A stretch of DNA of 53,519 nucleotides from Ignavibacteriota bacterium (GTDB lineage Bacteria > Bacteroidota > Ignavibacteria > Kapaibacteriales > UBA2268). Shown one piece after another: positions 43,624 through 52,182 of this stretch; within the stretch, counting starts at the first letter, position 1, and every line of letters starts with the position of its first letter. The DNA lies in assembly GCA_016219595.1 (NCBI GenBank), contig JACRLY010000057.1, positions 1,797-55,315 on the forward strand, given 5' to 3'. Position numbers and translations under genes: made by a program. The notes under the pieces were generated by a model. The model saw nothing but the letters and a program-made list of their open reading frames with translations, did not search any database and was not told the DNA's origin.

Positions 43624-44082
43624 TTAATTGATTGTATCATTCCCCGCAAGCATAAACCTTGCATTAGGTGAACTGCTGATATTTGCATTAAAAACAACAT
43701 GAGCAACAAAATTTTTGACATGCTGACATTCCACCATGCCAATACCTGTCATAATAGCTCTTTCAATCAGCATTTCTATATGCTCACTGCTTACAATACC
43801 CAGCGACTGAAGCTGAATCAGTTCTCCCCACGCGTCATCGGTGAATAATTCTCTTTCAACTTCGTGCAGCACTCTGAAGGAACCGCGGTTCTGGGATTTT
43901 TCAACTGTGAACAGGTTTTCAGCCATTTCGACTTTGTCAACCAGCCAGCTGAATGCTGTTGATATTTCGGCTTTGGTATATCCGAGCTGTTTCAGCTCTT
44001 CAATGTCTATATCATTAATATTTTTATGATGTCTAAGTTCTGCGATTACATAGACAATAATCTCGATAATTTTTTCGTACAT
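43624..44082 (-). CDS. smg: Smg/DUF494-family protein
   Basis: The 152-residue protein matches the Smg (DUF494) family: MYEKIIEIIVYVIAELRHHK, LKQLGYTKAEISTAFSWLVD, FRVLHEVERELFTDDAWGEL and MTGIGMVECQHVKNFVAHVV. The function of the family is not settled. It lies 23 nt after ybeY on the same strand, which suggests one operon. Confidence 0.8.
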   Translation of the reverse strand: MYEKIIEIIVYVIAELRHHKNINDIDIEELKQLGYTKAEISTAFSWLVDKVEMAENLFTVEKSQNRGSFRVLHEVERELFTDDAWGELIQLQSLGIVSSEHIEMLIERAIMTGIGMVECQHVKNFVAHVVFNANISSSPNARFMLAGNDTIN

Positions 44083-44105
44083 ACAAACTCTTTAATTAGT
44101 AGCAA

Positions 44106-44516
44106 TCAGGATTCTATATACTTGTTCTCCAAGTTAAACATTTCAAATCTTTTATTTTTATCATAATCATCATATCCTATTATATGTAATGTTCCGTGTA
44201 CTGCGAGCCTCATCAGCTCTTTGGTCAGGGATACTCCATATTCATTTGCCTGTTTTAAAGCTCTCCCTGTACCTATATAAATTTCTCCTTCAAGAACATT
44301 CTCATCGAGTTTGAACGATATAACGTCAGTAATATTATTATGATTTAAAAATTTTTTATTTATTTTTTTTATTTCGGAATCATTAATATATACAATATTA
44401 ATATCCGCATCTTTAAATCCTTCACTTTTCAATGTTCGTCTTACTGCCCGTTCAACCTTGCTGAGAGCCAGTTTTTTAAAACCACTGTCATTAAATATTC
44501 TAATGTTAACTGACAT
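44106..44516 (-). CDS. ybeY: Endoribonuclease YbeY (16S rRNA maturation)
   Basis: The 136-residue protein has the YbeY core ITDVISFKLDENVLEGEIYI and the metal site HGTLHIIGYDDYDKNKR. The last His of the usual HxxxHxxGxDH is Asp here, as is common in Bacteroidota forms (GYKD type). YbeY acts in 16S rRNA 3' end processing and ribosome quality control. Length is normal. Confidence 0.9.
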   Translation of the reverse strand: MSVNIRIFNDSGFKKLALSKVERAVRRTLKSEGFKDADINIVYINDSEIKKINKKFLNHNNITDVISFKLDENVLEGEIYIGTGRALKQANEYGVSLTKELMRLAVHGTLHIIGYDDYDKNKRFEMFNLENKYIES

Positions 44517-44580
44517 ACTTTTTGGACGAAAACTAAATGTAAATAGTTTAAATAAATAATAATTTATTTTTCATTTTAGT

Positions 44581-45012
44581 TTAGACTAAAATACTTTCGG
44601 TGAGTGATAATTGCATTGCCGACATTAACACAGCAGGGTCTAATTCTGAAAAATCCGCATTCAGTATATCCCGGCTGATATTGCCGAACATTGAACATGA
44701 ACATCGTTTTCCGACTATCAGGCTCGATAAAGTTTCTTCATTATAAAATACAAAAATGACTTCATCGGGTTCGAATACCATGAATGCCATGCATCCATGC
44801 ATTTCGAAATAACCATGTTGAGTCTGAACAGATATCAATGAACCTTGTTTTTCTTTTTGCAGTTGAATATTATTGTGAATTGACAGAACAAGTGTTTGTG
44901 AAGTATCCTTATTTTCGACTTTCCAGGTAAATGAGTTCTCATATTCTCTGAGCTCTCCACCCAGTACATTTGAAATTGTGATTATATCTTCTTTAGTAAA
45001 TAAATAGCTCAT
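44581..45012 (-). CDS. Hypothetical 143-residue cytosolic protein
   Basis: I choose the ATG at 45012 over a TTG 6 nt upstream. No signal peptide or membrane segment is present. The sequence is alternating strands, with Cys pairs near FGNISRDI (KRCSCSMFG) and a GCM in the middle. I do not recognise a family. It is separated from ybeY by 64 nt on the same strand. Confidence 0.6.
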   Translation of the reverse strand: MSYLFTKEDIITISNVLGGELREYENSFTWKVENKDTSQTLVLSIHNNIQLQKEKQGSLISVQTQHGYFEMHGCMAFMVFEPDEVIFVFYNEETLSSLIVGKRCSCSMFGNISRDILNADFSELDPAVLMSAMQLSLTESILV

Positions 45013-45105
45013 TCGCAACGCCTTTATTGTACATTCCTTTTTTTAATTTAGTAAATATAATAAATTTTATTTAAGATTTTAATTGAAAATGATTTTTTTG
45101 TGCGA

Positions 45106-45360
45106 TTATTTTATCCTTTCTATTTTTTCTGCTATGAGAATATTTAAGCCATTTAATATTACAACTTTTCCATAAATAGACACAAGCTTACTGTCAGAAT
45201 ATTCTGCAAGAATTTTTACAGCCGGTTGCATGTCGGAGTTAAAAACAAAATAAATCGTTCCTGAACTCCCTTCACCGGTCATGAATAATATTGGTTGTCC
45301 TTTTGTTGCAAGTAGTTTTAGCATGGATTTAAGTATGTATTTAATAAATATTTTCATCAT
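45106..45360 (-). CDS. Small protein paralogous to the 45430 protein
   Basis: The 84-residue protein aligns along residues 20-83 with the C-terminal half of the neighbour at 45430 (KGQPILFMTGEGSSGTIYFV against KGDPIVFVVGDGKNAKIYFV, and ILIAEKIERI against FIIAEIIESM). It lacks the signal peptide and Thr/Lys-rich linker. This is a local duplication with loss of the export part. Family unknown. Confidence 0.65.
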   Translation of the reverse strand: MMKIFIKYILKSMLKLLATKGQPILFMTGEGSSGTIYFVFNSDMQPAVKILAEYSDSKLVSIYGKVVILNGLNILIAEKIERIK

Positions 45361-45382
45361 AATCAGTACCTATAAAACAAAA

Positions 45383-45403
45383 GGCTGTCCATGAGGGACA
45401 GCC
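45383..45403 (-). terminator. Intrinsic terminator of the 45430 gene
   Basis: On the minus strand an 8-bp stem GGCTGTCC/GGACAGCC with a 5-nt loop is followed by TTTTGTTTT. It lies just downstream of the stop of the 45430 gene and before the 84-residue paralogue. Confidence 0.85.
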
Positions 45404-45429
45404 CTGAATAAAAAAAATTATTTTTCTTA

Positions 45430-45927
45430 TTAATCCATTGATTCAATAATTTCGGCTATAATAAATTTTATGCCGTTCTTTGTAGAAGTTTTTCCGACTA
45501 TACCGACAAATTTATTATTGGCATACCTTGCTAAATTTTTACCTCCGAATGAACCGTCAGTATTATAAACAAAGTAAATTTTTGCATTTTTCCCGTCACC
45601 GACTACAAATACAATCGGGTCTCCTTTGTCTGCTTGCGAAACTGCCTGGTCTTTTGTAACTTTACCGTCTCCACCCATAAATAATCCTGTCAGGCTTGCT
45701 ATTCTGCCTTTAATCGGTTTTTTCCCTTTTACGGCTTTCTGGGTAGTAGCTGTCGTTTTCGTAGTAGTTTCTGTTAATGTTTTCTTTGTAGCTTCATCTT
45801 TTTTTACTTCAGATGAAGGCGGAGGTGTTTTCTGTGAACCGCCTAATGTTTTTTTGGTAGCTTCCTGTGCATATACTGATGAAACCAGGAATGCAAACAT
45901 TATAAACATTGCAATTATTCTTTTCAT
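45430..45927 (-). CDS. Exported small protein with Thr/Lys-rich linker
   Basis: The 165-residue protein has a signal peptide (1-20, ending VYAQ). A low-complexity Thr/Lys/Pro-rich segment follows (about 22-70) and then a compact beta-rich domain (about 75-165), shared with the 84-residue neighbour. A GGAGA site precedes the ATG and a terminator follows. Function unknown; periplasmic or surface location is likely. Confidence 0.7.
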   Translation of the reverse strand: MKRIIAMFIMFAFLVSSVYAQEATKKTLGGSQKTPPPSSEVKKDEATKKTLTETTTKTTATTQKAVKGKKPIKGRIASLTGLFMGGDGKVTKDQAVSQADKGDPIVFVVGDGKNAKIYFVYNTDGSFGGKNLARYANNKFVGIVGKTSTKNGIKFIIAEIIESMD

Positions 45928-45967
45928 TATTTTTTTCTCCTTTTATAATAATTTTATTTTAATACTA

Positions 45968-46873
45968 TTAAAATGAATAAGGAACTCCGGGTGTATGCTG
46001 GTATGACACTATACATTCGATATACCTGTTCCCTACTGCTCCCTGGAGCCAACCTGACTGAGACTTTTTAATCAATACTTTTGCATATGTGTTTTCTGTA
46101 TTACCCGGTTCGATTGTTCTGAGTACGAGTACAATACTTGTTACTGATGCATCCAGGGCTGCGAGGTCAATTGTTGTTTCCGTGAATGCTCCTGAACTAA
46201 GTGCTTCGCTATCGAATACGTCATCCAATGAAGCTGCATTCTCCCAGTAGTGGTTGCTGCTGATTTCAGTAATACGTGGTTGTGTGCCGTAATTGTAATT
46301 AACCATTTTTGGTGAACCTACTATTATTTTTCCAGTTGCTCTTGTGTCTAATGCTAAATTCCATTCAGCTCCATTTGCAACAGTCCATACTTTTGGTGCT
46401 TTGCCGGGGTCATTAGGGTCGTAAAGGTCAAGTCCGCTTCCATAATCTGAATCAGTTTCATACACTCTGATTGGAGCGCCATTTACTGTCAGGTCAAATC
46501 TTGTAGCGGGTGACCAGTCAATAGTTGCGGCTGTAGCGCTTTCTTCTCCGTCCATTACTGAATATAGCTTGAAAGTGTAGACGGTTCCTTCGCTTAAATT
46601 GTCAATTGTTATTGTATTTACACCTTTTGAAATGCTTTGAGGAGCCAATGGACTTGGCGATATTTCGAGAGTATAACCTGTGAATTTTGCATCTGATTCA
46701 GAGGTTGAAAGGTCCCATTTCAAAATAATTTTGGTAGAATCTTTTGAAGTAGCACGTATGTTTGTCGGCGGTTCCGGTTTATTTGCCGTAGGTGTTGTTG
46801 TTTCATCGCATGAAACAAGAATAAATGCCATTAAAACAGCAAACACCAAAGTTTTGAATCCTAAATATTTCAT
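45968..46873 (-). CDS. Lipoprotein with fibronectin type III domain
   Basis: The 301-residue protein has a lipoprotein signal (FILVSCDET). An FN3 domain at about 35-120 has PEPPTNIRATSKDSTKIILK at its start and LSEGTVYTFKLYSV near its end. The C-terminal part (about 125-301) is a beta-rich domain with SDYGSGLDLYDPND that I do not recognise. It sits 40 nt upstream of the 45430 gene on the same strand. Confidence 0.75.
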   Translation of the reverse strand: MKYLGFKTLVFAVLMAFILVSCDETTTPTANKPEPPTNIRATSKDSTKIILKWDLSTSESDAKFTGYTLEISPSPLAPQSISKGVNTITIDNLSEGTVYTFKLYSVMDGEESATAATIDWSPATRFDLTVNGAPIRVYETDSDYGSGLDLYDPNDPGKAPKVWTVANGAEWNLALDTRATGKIIVGSPKMVNYNYGTQPRITEISSNHYWENAASLDDVFDSEALSSGAFTETTIDLAALDASVTSIVLVLRTIEPGNTENTYAKVLIKKSQSGWLQGAVGNRYIECIVSYQHTPGVPYSF

Positions 46874-47164
46874 AATAACTCCTTAATGTTAGTGAAAAAC
46901 TAATAATTTGATTTGCAATATTTTATAGAATTAATTAACCTTGAAAAAACTTACACGAATTTAATTAATAAGTATTGTCATAAAAGATTTTTTCATTTTT
47001 AAATTATTTTTGAATAAAGTGATTGAATTATATATCATTATTATTATACCTTTAAAAACACTTATCTTTCAAATAAATATTACCATAATATATTAAGCGT
47101 CATTATATTAATAAATAATGGTAATTTTACAATCTGTTTTGTATCAAAAAAAAATAAAATATGT

Positions 47165-49144
47165 ATGCCAATAATAAAGGCATTAAAGAAAATATTCATT
47201 GGAAAAGAAAAGAATCCGAACGACCCGAAAATATTTCATAAAATTGCATTAATAGCTTTTTTTGCTTGGGTTGGATTAGGTTCAGACGGATTGAGTTCAT
47301 CTTGTTATGGACCTTCAGAAGTCATGATGGCATTGAAAAACCACCCTCATTTGAGTATATTGATTGCCTTTGGAACAATGATAACAATTTTTGTGATTAG
47401 TTCAAGTTATTCACAAATCATTGAATTATTTCCATCAGGAGGAGGAGGTTATCTTGTAGCAAGTAAGCTATTGACTCCACATCTTGGTATGATTTCCGGG
47501 TGCGCTCTTCTTATTGATTATGTATTGACTATAACCGTTTCGATTGCAAGCGGCGCTGATGCATTTTTTAGTTTTTTGCCTGCTGAGTTTTTAAATCTGA
47601 AAATATATTTTGCTTTAACAATTGTATCAATCCTGACATGGGTTAATATGAGAGGTGTTAAAGAATCTGTAACTTCATTAGTGCCTATTTTTTTAGTTTT
47701 CATTGTAACTCACGTTTTTATTATACTTTATGCAATATTCACACATTATTTTAATTTTTCAAATGTTGCGGCTGAAACAGCAAACGAGATTTCTCACACA
47801 TATTATACTCTTGGTATTTGGGGGACTCTATTCATACTAATTCATGCATATAGCATGGGTGCCGGCACTTTTACAGGTATTGAAGCAGTTAGTAACGGTG
47901 TTGGAATTCTAAAGGAGCCAAGAGTCCAAACAGGAAAGAAAACCATGCTTTATATGGCTGTTTCCCTTTCTTTTATGGTTATTGGATTAGTACTGGCTTT
48001 TGTTTTATTTGATGTTGGACATCAACCCGGGAAAACTATTAATGCAGTTTTATTTGAAAAAGCAACTTCCAATTGGAACCCTTCTATCAGTTATACCTTT
48101 GTTATTATAACATTGATTTCTGAGTCAGCATTGCTATTTGTTGCAGCACAAACCGGATTTATTGGTGGTCCGGGTGTTCTTTCTAATATGGCACTGGACA
48201 GGTGGATGCCTACAAGATTCGCTTCATTGAGTGACAGGCTGGTTATTCAGAAGGGAATTCTTGTAATGGGTATCTTTTCATTTGTCCTGATGATTTTTTC
48301 TTCCGGTAGTGTTACTTTCCTTGTTGTTCTATATAGTATTAATGTATTCCTAACTTTCGTACTTTCTCAGCTTGGGATGGTCAGGCACTGGTGGATTGAA
48401 AGGCACAAAGAAAAGAAATGGTTTAAGAAATTAATGATTAACGGGCTTGGTTTAATTCTTTCCTTATTTATCCTTATTTCAGTAACAGTTGTAAAGTTTA
48501 ATGAAGGTGGTTGGATTACAATTTTTATTACTGGGATGCTGGTTTTGTTTTCATTAATAATTAAGAGGGATTATGATAAAACCGGCAAGGAACTTACAAG
48601 ACTTAATAAACTTTTAGAGAAATCAATTTTTTCGGAAATCAGGAACCTTCAGGATGTTGAACAAAAACCTGAATATAATAAATTTGGTAAAACTGCCGTA
48701 CTGCTTGTCAATGGTTTTACAGGGCTCGGTGTCCATTCATTATTGAATATTATAAAACTCTTCAGCAACACGTTCAAGAATTATATTTTCGTTGAAGTGG
48801 GTGTTATCGATGCCGGAGTTTTTAAAGGAGTGAAAGACATAGAACAATTAAAATCAAAGATTGACTATGATGTCGAACAATTTTCAGATTTAATGCTAAA
48901 ACATGGTTACTTTTCCGAAGGTTTTACTTCTACAGGTTTGGATGTAGTTGAAGAAGTGAAAAAACTTGTTCCTCAAATCAGGGAAAGGTATCCCAATTCA
49001 GTCTTTTTTGGTGGTCAGATTGTTTTCCCTAAGGAAAACCTTTTAACAAGATTTCTTCATAACTATACAGTTTTTTCTGTGCAAAGGGAACTTTATAGCG
49101 AAGGTATCCAATTTGTAATACTACCGATTAAATTACAGGGTTAA
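47165..49144 (+). CDS. APC-superfamily permease with a soluble C-terminal domain
   Basis: The 659-residue protein has about twelve membrane segments in residues 30-475. Its motifs fit the amino-acid/polyamine/organocation group, with WVGLGSDGLSSSCYGPSE at the first segment, then SGGGGYLVASKLL and GTFTGIEAVSNGVGIL. A soluble domain of about 175 residues follows (NKFGKTAVLLVNGFTGLGVH). Amino acid or K+ uptake is possible; the substrate is not shown. The region 46874-47164 upstream shows no clear promoter. Confidence 0.75.
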   Translation: MPIIKALKKIFIGKEKNPNDPKIFHKIALIAFFAWVGLGSDGLSSSCYGPSEVMMALKNHPHLSILIAFGTMITIFVISSSYSQIIELFPSGGGGYLVASKLLTPHLGMISGCALLIDYVLTITVSIASGADAFFSFLPAEFLNLKIYFALTIVSILTWVNMRGVKESVTSLVPIFLVFIVTHVFIILYAIFTHYFNFSNVAAETANEISHTYYTLGIWGTLFILIHAYSMGAGTFTGIEAVSNGVGILKEPRVQTGKKTMLYMAVSLSFMVIGLVLAFVLFDVGHQPGKTINAVLFEKATSNWNPSISYTFVIITLISESALLFVAAQTGFIGGPGVLSNMALDRWMPTRFASLSDRLVIQKGILVMGIFSFVLMIFSSGSVTFLVVLYSINVFLTFVLSQLGMVRHWWIERHKEKKWFKKLMINGLGLILSLFILISVTVVKFNEGGWITIFITGMLVLFSLIIKRDYDKTGKELTRLNKLLEKSIFSEIRNLQDVEQKPEYNKFGKTAVLLVNGFTGLGVHSLLNIIKLFSNTFKNYIFVEVGVIDAGVFKGVKDIEQLKSKIDYDVEQFSDLMLKHGYFSEGFTSTGLDVVEEVKKLVPQIRERYPNSVFFGGQIVFPKENLLTRFLHNYTVFSVQRELYSEGIQFVILPIKLQG

Positions 49145-49163
49145 AAATATTAATAAGTGAAAA

Positions 49164-50435
49164 ATGCTTGATTTAAAGAATTCGATACCAATACAAAGCT
49201 TTGTGCTCAAAAACGGGCTCCGGGTAGTTATTGTCAGCCGTAAAGAGCAACCTGTCGTTACCGTACATCTTGCTTATAAAGTAGGCTCGAAAAATGAACA
49301 AAAGCACAGAACCGGAATGGCTCATCTTTTCGAGCATTTGATGTTCGAAGGAACAAAAAGGGTCAGGAAAGGTGAATTTGATAAATATTGTTCATCGGCA
49401 GGCGGAACTAATAATGCTTATACCACTTATGATTTGACATCATATTACATGACATTACCCGCTCACCAGTTAGAGCTTGGATTATGGCTCGAATCCGACA
49501 GGATGAAAAATTTTCATGTTATGGCTCATGCCTTGGAAAATCAAAAAAATGTCGTCGTCGAAGAAATTAAGCAAAACGTTGAAGAGCAGCCTTATGGCAG
49601 ATGGCATGATAAAATGTGTTCTGCCGCATACAATAAAAATTCCTCTTATTCATGGGAAGTTTACGGTTCCAAGGAACATGTTAATTCAGTAACTTTATCC
49701 GAAGCAAGGGAATTTCACAGTAAATTTTATAAACCTGACAATGCTTGTCTTGTTGTTTGTGGTGATGTTAAAAATGACTCAATTGATTTAATTAGAAAAT
49801 ATTTTGAAAACATCCGGGCTTCCGGAATAAATAAGAATGGAGTAAAATTCATAGATTCTTACAGGTTGAATAGTAAGCATGTTGCATTTAATGATAATGT
49901 TCCTTTAGCGGCAGTATTCCTCGGTTTTCACTGTGATGGATTTTTGAATGACCAATTTTTTATCACTGATACTCTATCGAATATTTTAGGTTCCGGCAGA
50001 AGCTCGAGATTATATAAATCACTAATCCAGGAAAGAAGAATTGCCTCGCAGGCTGGTGCTTACCTTGAACAACGGGAGCAAAGCTCGATGTTGATTTGTT
50101 ATGCATTTGCAAATACACCCGAAATCAATGCCGATTCACTTTATGAAGGTATTATTGCAGAAACAGAGAAAATCAGAAAAGGCGATACAGACAAAAAAGA
50201 ATTACAAAAATCAAAAAACCAGGTCAGGACACAATTTGCAAATGAAATACAATACTCCCAAGGATTAGCGGATATAATTGCATTCCAGTCTTTATTCTGG
50301 AACAAACCGGATAGATTTTATTCACTTCTCGATTTGTATGACAAACCCAATCTTGATGATGTTAATGAAGTGTCGGAAAGTATTTTAAATCTTCAAAATT
50401 CCGTCCGGGTCGATGTCATTCCTGCGAAAGGATGA
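49164..50435 (+). CDS. M16-family zinc metallopeptidase
   Basis: The 423-residue protein has the inverted zinc motif HxxEH in MAHLFEHLMFEGT (H54, E57, H58). A downstream acidic region (VVVEEIKQNVEEQPYGRW) supplies the third ligand. A second domain with LGSGRSSRLYKSLIQERRIA is typical. These proteases degrade peptides. There is no signal peptide. The gene starts 20 nt after the permease stop and is close to the YgiQ gene. Confidence 0.9.
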   Translation: MLDLKNSIPIQSFVLKNGLRVVIVSRKEQPVVTVHLAYKVGSKNEQKHRTGMAHLFEHLMFEGTKRVRKGEFDKYCSSAGGTNNAYTTYDLTSYYMTLPAHQLELGLWLESDRMKNFHVMAHALENQKNVVVEEIKQNVEEQPYGRWHDKMCSAAYNKNSSYSWEVYGSKEHVNSVTLSEAREFHSKFYKPDNACLVVCGDVKNDSIDLIRKYFENIRASGINKNGVKFIDSYRLNSKHVAFNDNVPLAAVFLGFHCDGFLNDQFFITDTLSNILGSGRSSRLYKSLIQERRIASQAGAYLEQREQSSMLICYAFANTPEINADSLYEGIIAETEKIRKGDTDKKELQKSKNQVRTQFANEIQYSQGLADIIAFQSLFWNKPDRFYSLLDLYDKPNLDDVNEVSESILNLQNSVRVDVIPAKG

Positions 50436-50436
50436 A

Positions 50437-52119
50437 ATGTTTATACCAACTACAAAGGAAGAACTGCATCAGCTGGGATGGAACTCTCTCGATGTCATTC
50501 TGATTTCCGGCGATGTCTATATTGACAGTCCTTACGATGGTTCTGTAGTCATTGGGAAAGTACTTATAGATGCAGGATTCAGGGTTGGTATTATTTCACA
50601 GCCTGATGTGAATTCAGATAAAGATATAACAAGACTTGGAGAGCCTCAATTATTCTGGGGTGTTAGTTCCGGATGTGTAGATTCTATGGTGGCTAATTAT
50701 ACAGCTCTATTAAAAAAGAAAAGAAAGGATGATTTGACACCCGGTGGAACTAACAACCGAAGACCTGACAGGGCTGTAATAAGCTATGTTAACCTAATTA
50801 AAAACTATTACAAAAATACAAAACCGATTGTTATCGGTGGTATCGAAGCCAGCCTCCGGCGTATTGCTCATTATGATTATTGGTCGGATACTGTAAGAAG
50901 GTCTGTTCTATTCGATTCAAAAGCTGATATTCTTCTTTATGGTATGGGTGAAAGAACTATAGTCGAAGTTGCTGATGCAATAAAAAACAATGAAGATTAT
51001 AAGCATATAAAAGGTATTTGTTATGCTTCTCCTGAAAAAAAAGATGATTATATAGAATTGCCTTCTTTCGAAGAAGTTAAAAATGATAAAAAGAAATTTA
51101 GTGAAATGTTCAATATATTTTACAGGAATAATGATCCTTTGAATGCAAAAGGATTGTGTCAAAAGCAGGATACAAGGTACCTGATTCAAAATCCGCCGAA
51201 TTTTTATTTAACCGGCGAAGAATTAGATAGAATATATTCTTTGGGATATGAAAGAAAAGTTCATCCGTATTACTCAAATCAAGGTAAAGTTCCGGCATTA
51301 GAAACAATCCGTTTTTCAATAATTTCACACCAGGGTTGCTTTGCCGATTGCAATTTTTGCAGCATTGCTGTTCACCAGGGAAGAAATGTAAGAAGCCGTA
51401 GCGAGATGTCAATATTAAAAGAAGCCGAAGGTATGACTCATCATAATGATTTCAAAGGTTATATTAATGATATTGGCGGACCAACCGCTAATATGTGGGG
51501 GATGGATTGCAAGATACAAAGCAATAAAGGAAGCTGTAAAAATAAGAAATGCACTAATCCCCGTCTTTGCGAACAAATGAATATTAATCATCAAAAACAG
51601 GTTGAGCTTCTGAAAAAAATCAGGAATATTAAAGGTATCAAAAAGGTATTTATTGGTTCGGGGATCAGATATGACTTGGTTCTCGAAGACAAGGATTCCG
51701 GTGAGAAATACTTAATTGATGTAATAAACAATCATGTTTCCGGACAAATGAAAATTGCACCTGAACATTCGGAAGAATCAGTGCTGAATGTTATGGGTAA
51801 AGCAACTGCAACCAGCCTTCGCAGATTTAAAGATAAATTTTATTCTATAAACAAAAAATTGAATAAAAAACAATTCCTGACATATTATTTTATTGCAGCT
51901 CATCCAGGATGTGAAATGAAAGACATGTATAAAATGAAAGATTTTATTCATAAGGAATTGAAAATGAATCCCGAACAGGTGCAGGTTTTCACTCCTACAC
52001 CATCAACGTACTCAACATTAATGTATTATACTGGGATTAATCCTTTTACAAATGAAAAAATATTTGTCGAAAAAAACTTAAAGAAAAAAGCATTGCAAAA
52101 AAAGGTGATAACAAGTTGA
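50437..52119 (+). CDS. YgiQ-family radical SAM protein
   Basis: I choose the ATG at 50437, which lies just after the M16 stop with an AAAGGA site. The start then reads MFIPTTKEELHQLGWNSLDV, as in YgiQ. The 560-residue protein has a B12-binding-like N-terminal half and a radical SAM domain with GCFADCNFC (C301, C305, C308), then GGPTANMWGMDC and a CKNKKCTNPRLC Cys-rich part typical of YgiQ. The reaction is not established. Confidence 0.85.
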   Translation: MFIPTTKEELHQLGWNSLDVILISGDVYIDSPYDGSVVIGKVLIDAGFRVGIISQPDVNSDKDITRLGEPQLFWGVSSGCVDSMVANYTALLKKKRKDDLTPGGTNNRRPDRAVISYVNLIKNYYKNTKPIVIGGIEASLRRIAHYDYWSDTVRRSVLFDSKADILLYGMGERTIVEVADAIKNNEDYKHIKGICYASPEKKDDYIELPSFEEVKNDKKKFSEMFNIFYRNNDPLNAKGLCQKQDTRYLIQNPPNFYLTGEELDRIYSLGYERKVHPYYSNQGKVPALETIRFSIISHQGCFADCNFCSIAVHQGRNVRSRSEMSILKEAEGMTHHNDFKGYINDIGGPTANMWGMDCKIQSNKGSCKNKKCTNPRLCEQMNINHQKQVELLKKIRNIKGIKKVFIGSGIRYDLVLEDKDSGEKYLIDVINNHVSGQMKIAPEHSEESVLNVMGKATATSLRRFKDKFYSINKKLNKKQFLTYYFIAAHPGCEMKDMYKMKDFIHKELKMNPEQVQVFTPTPSTYSTLMYYTGINPFTNEKIFVEKNLKKKALQKKVITS

Positions 52120-52182
52120 GTATTTCTAACGAATTTGAAGACCTGATTCCATTCAGCTAAAATTGTTACTTGTCTTATTTAA

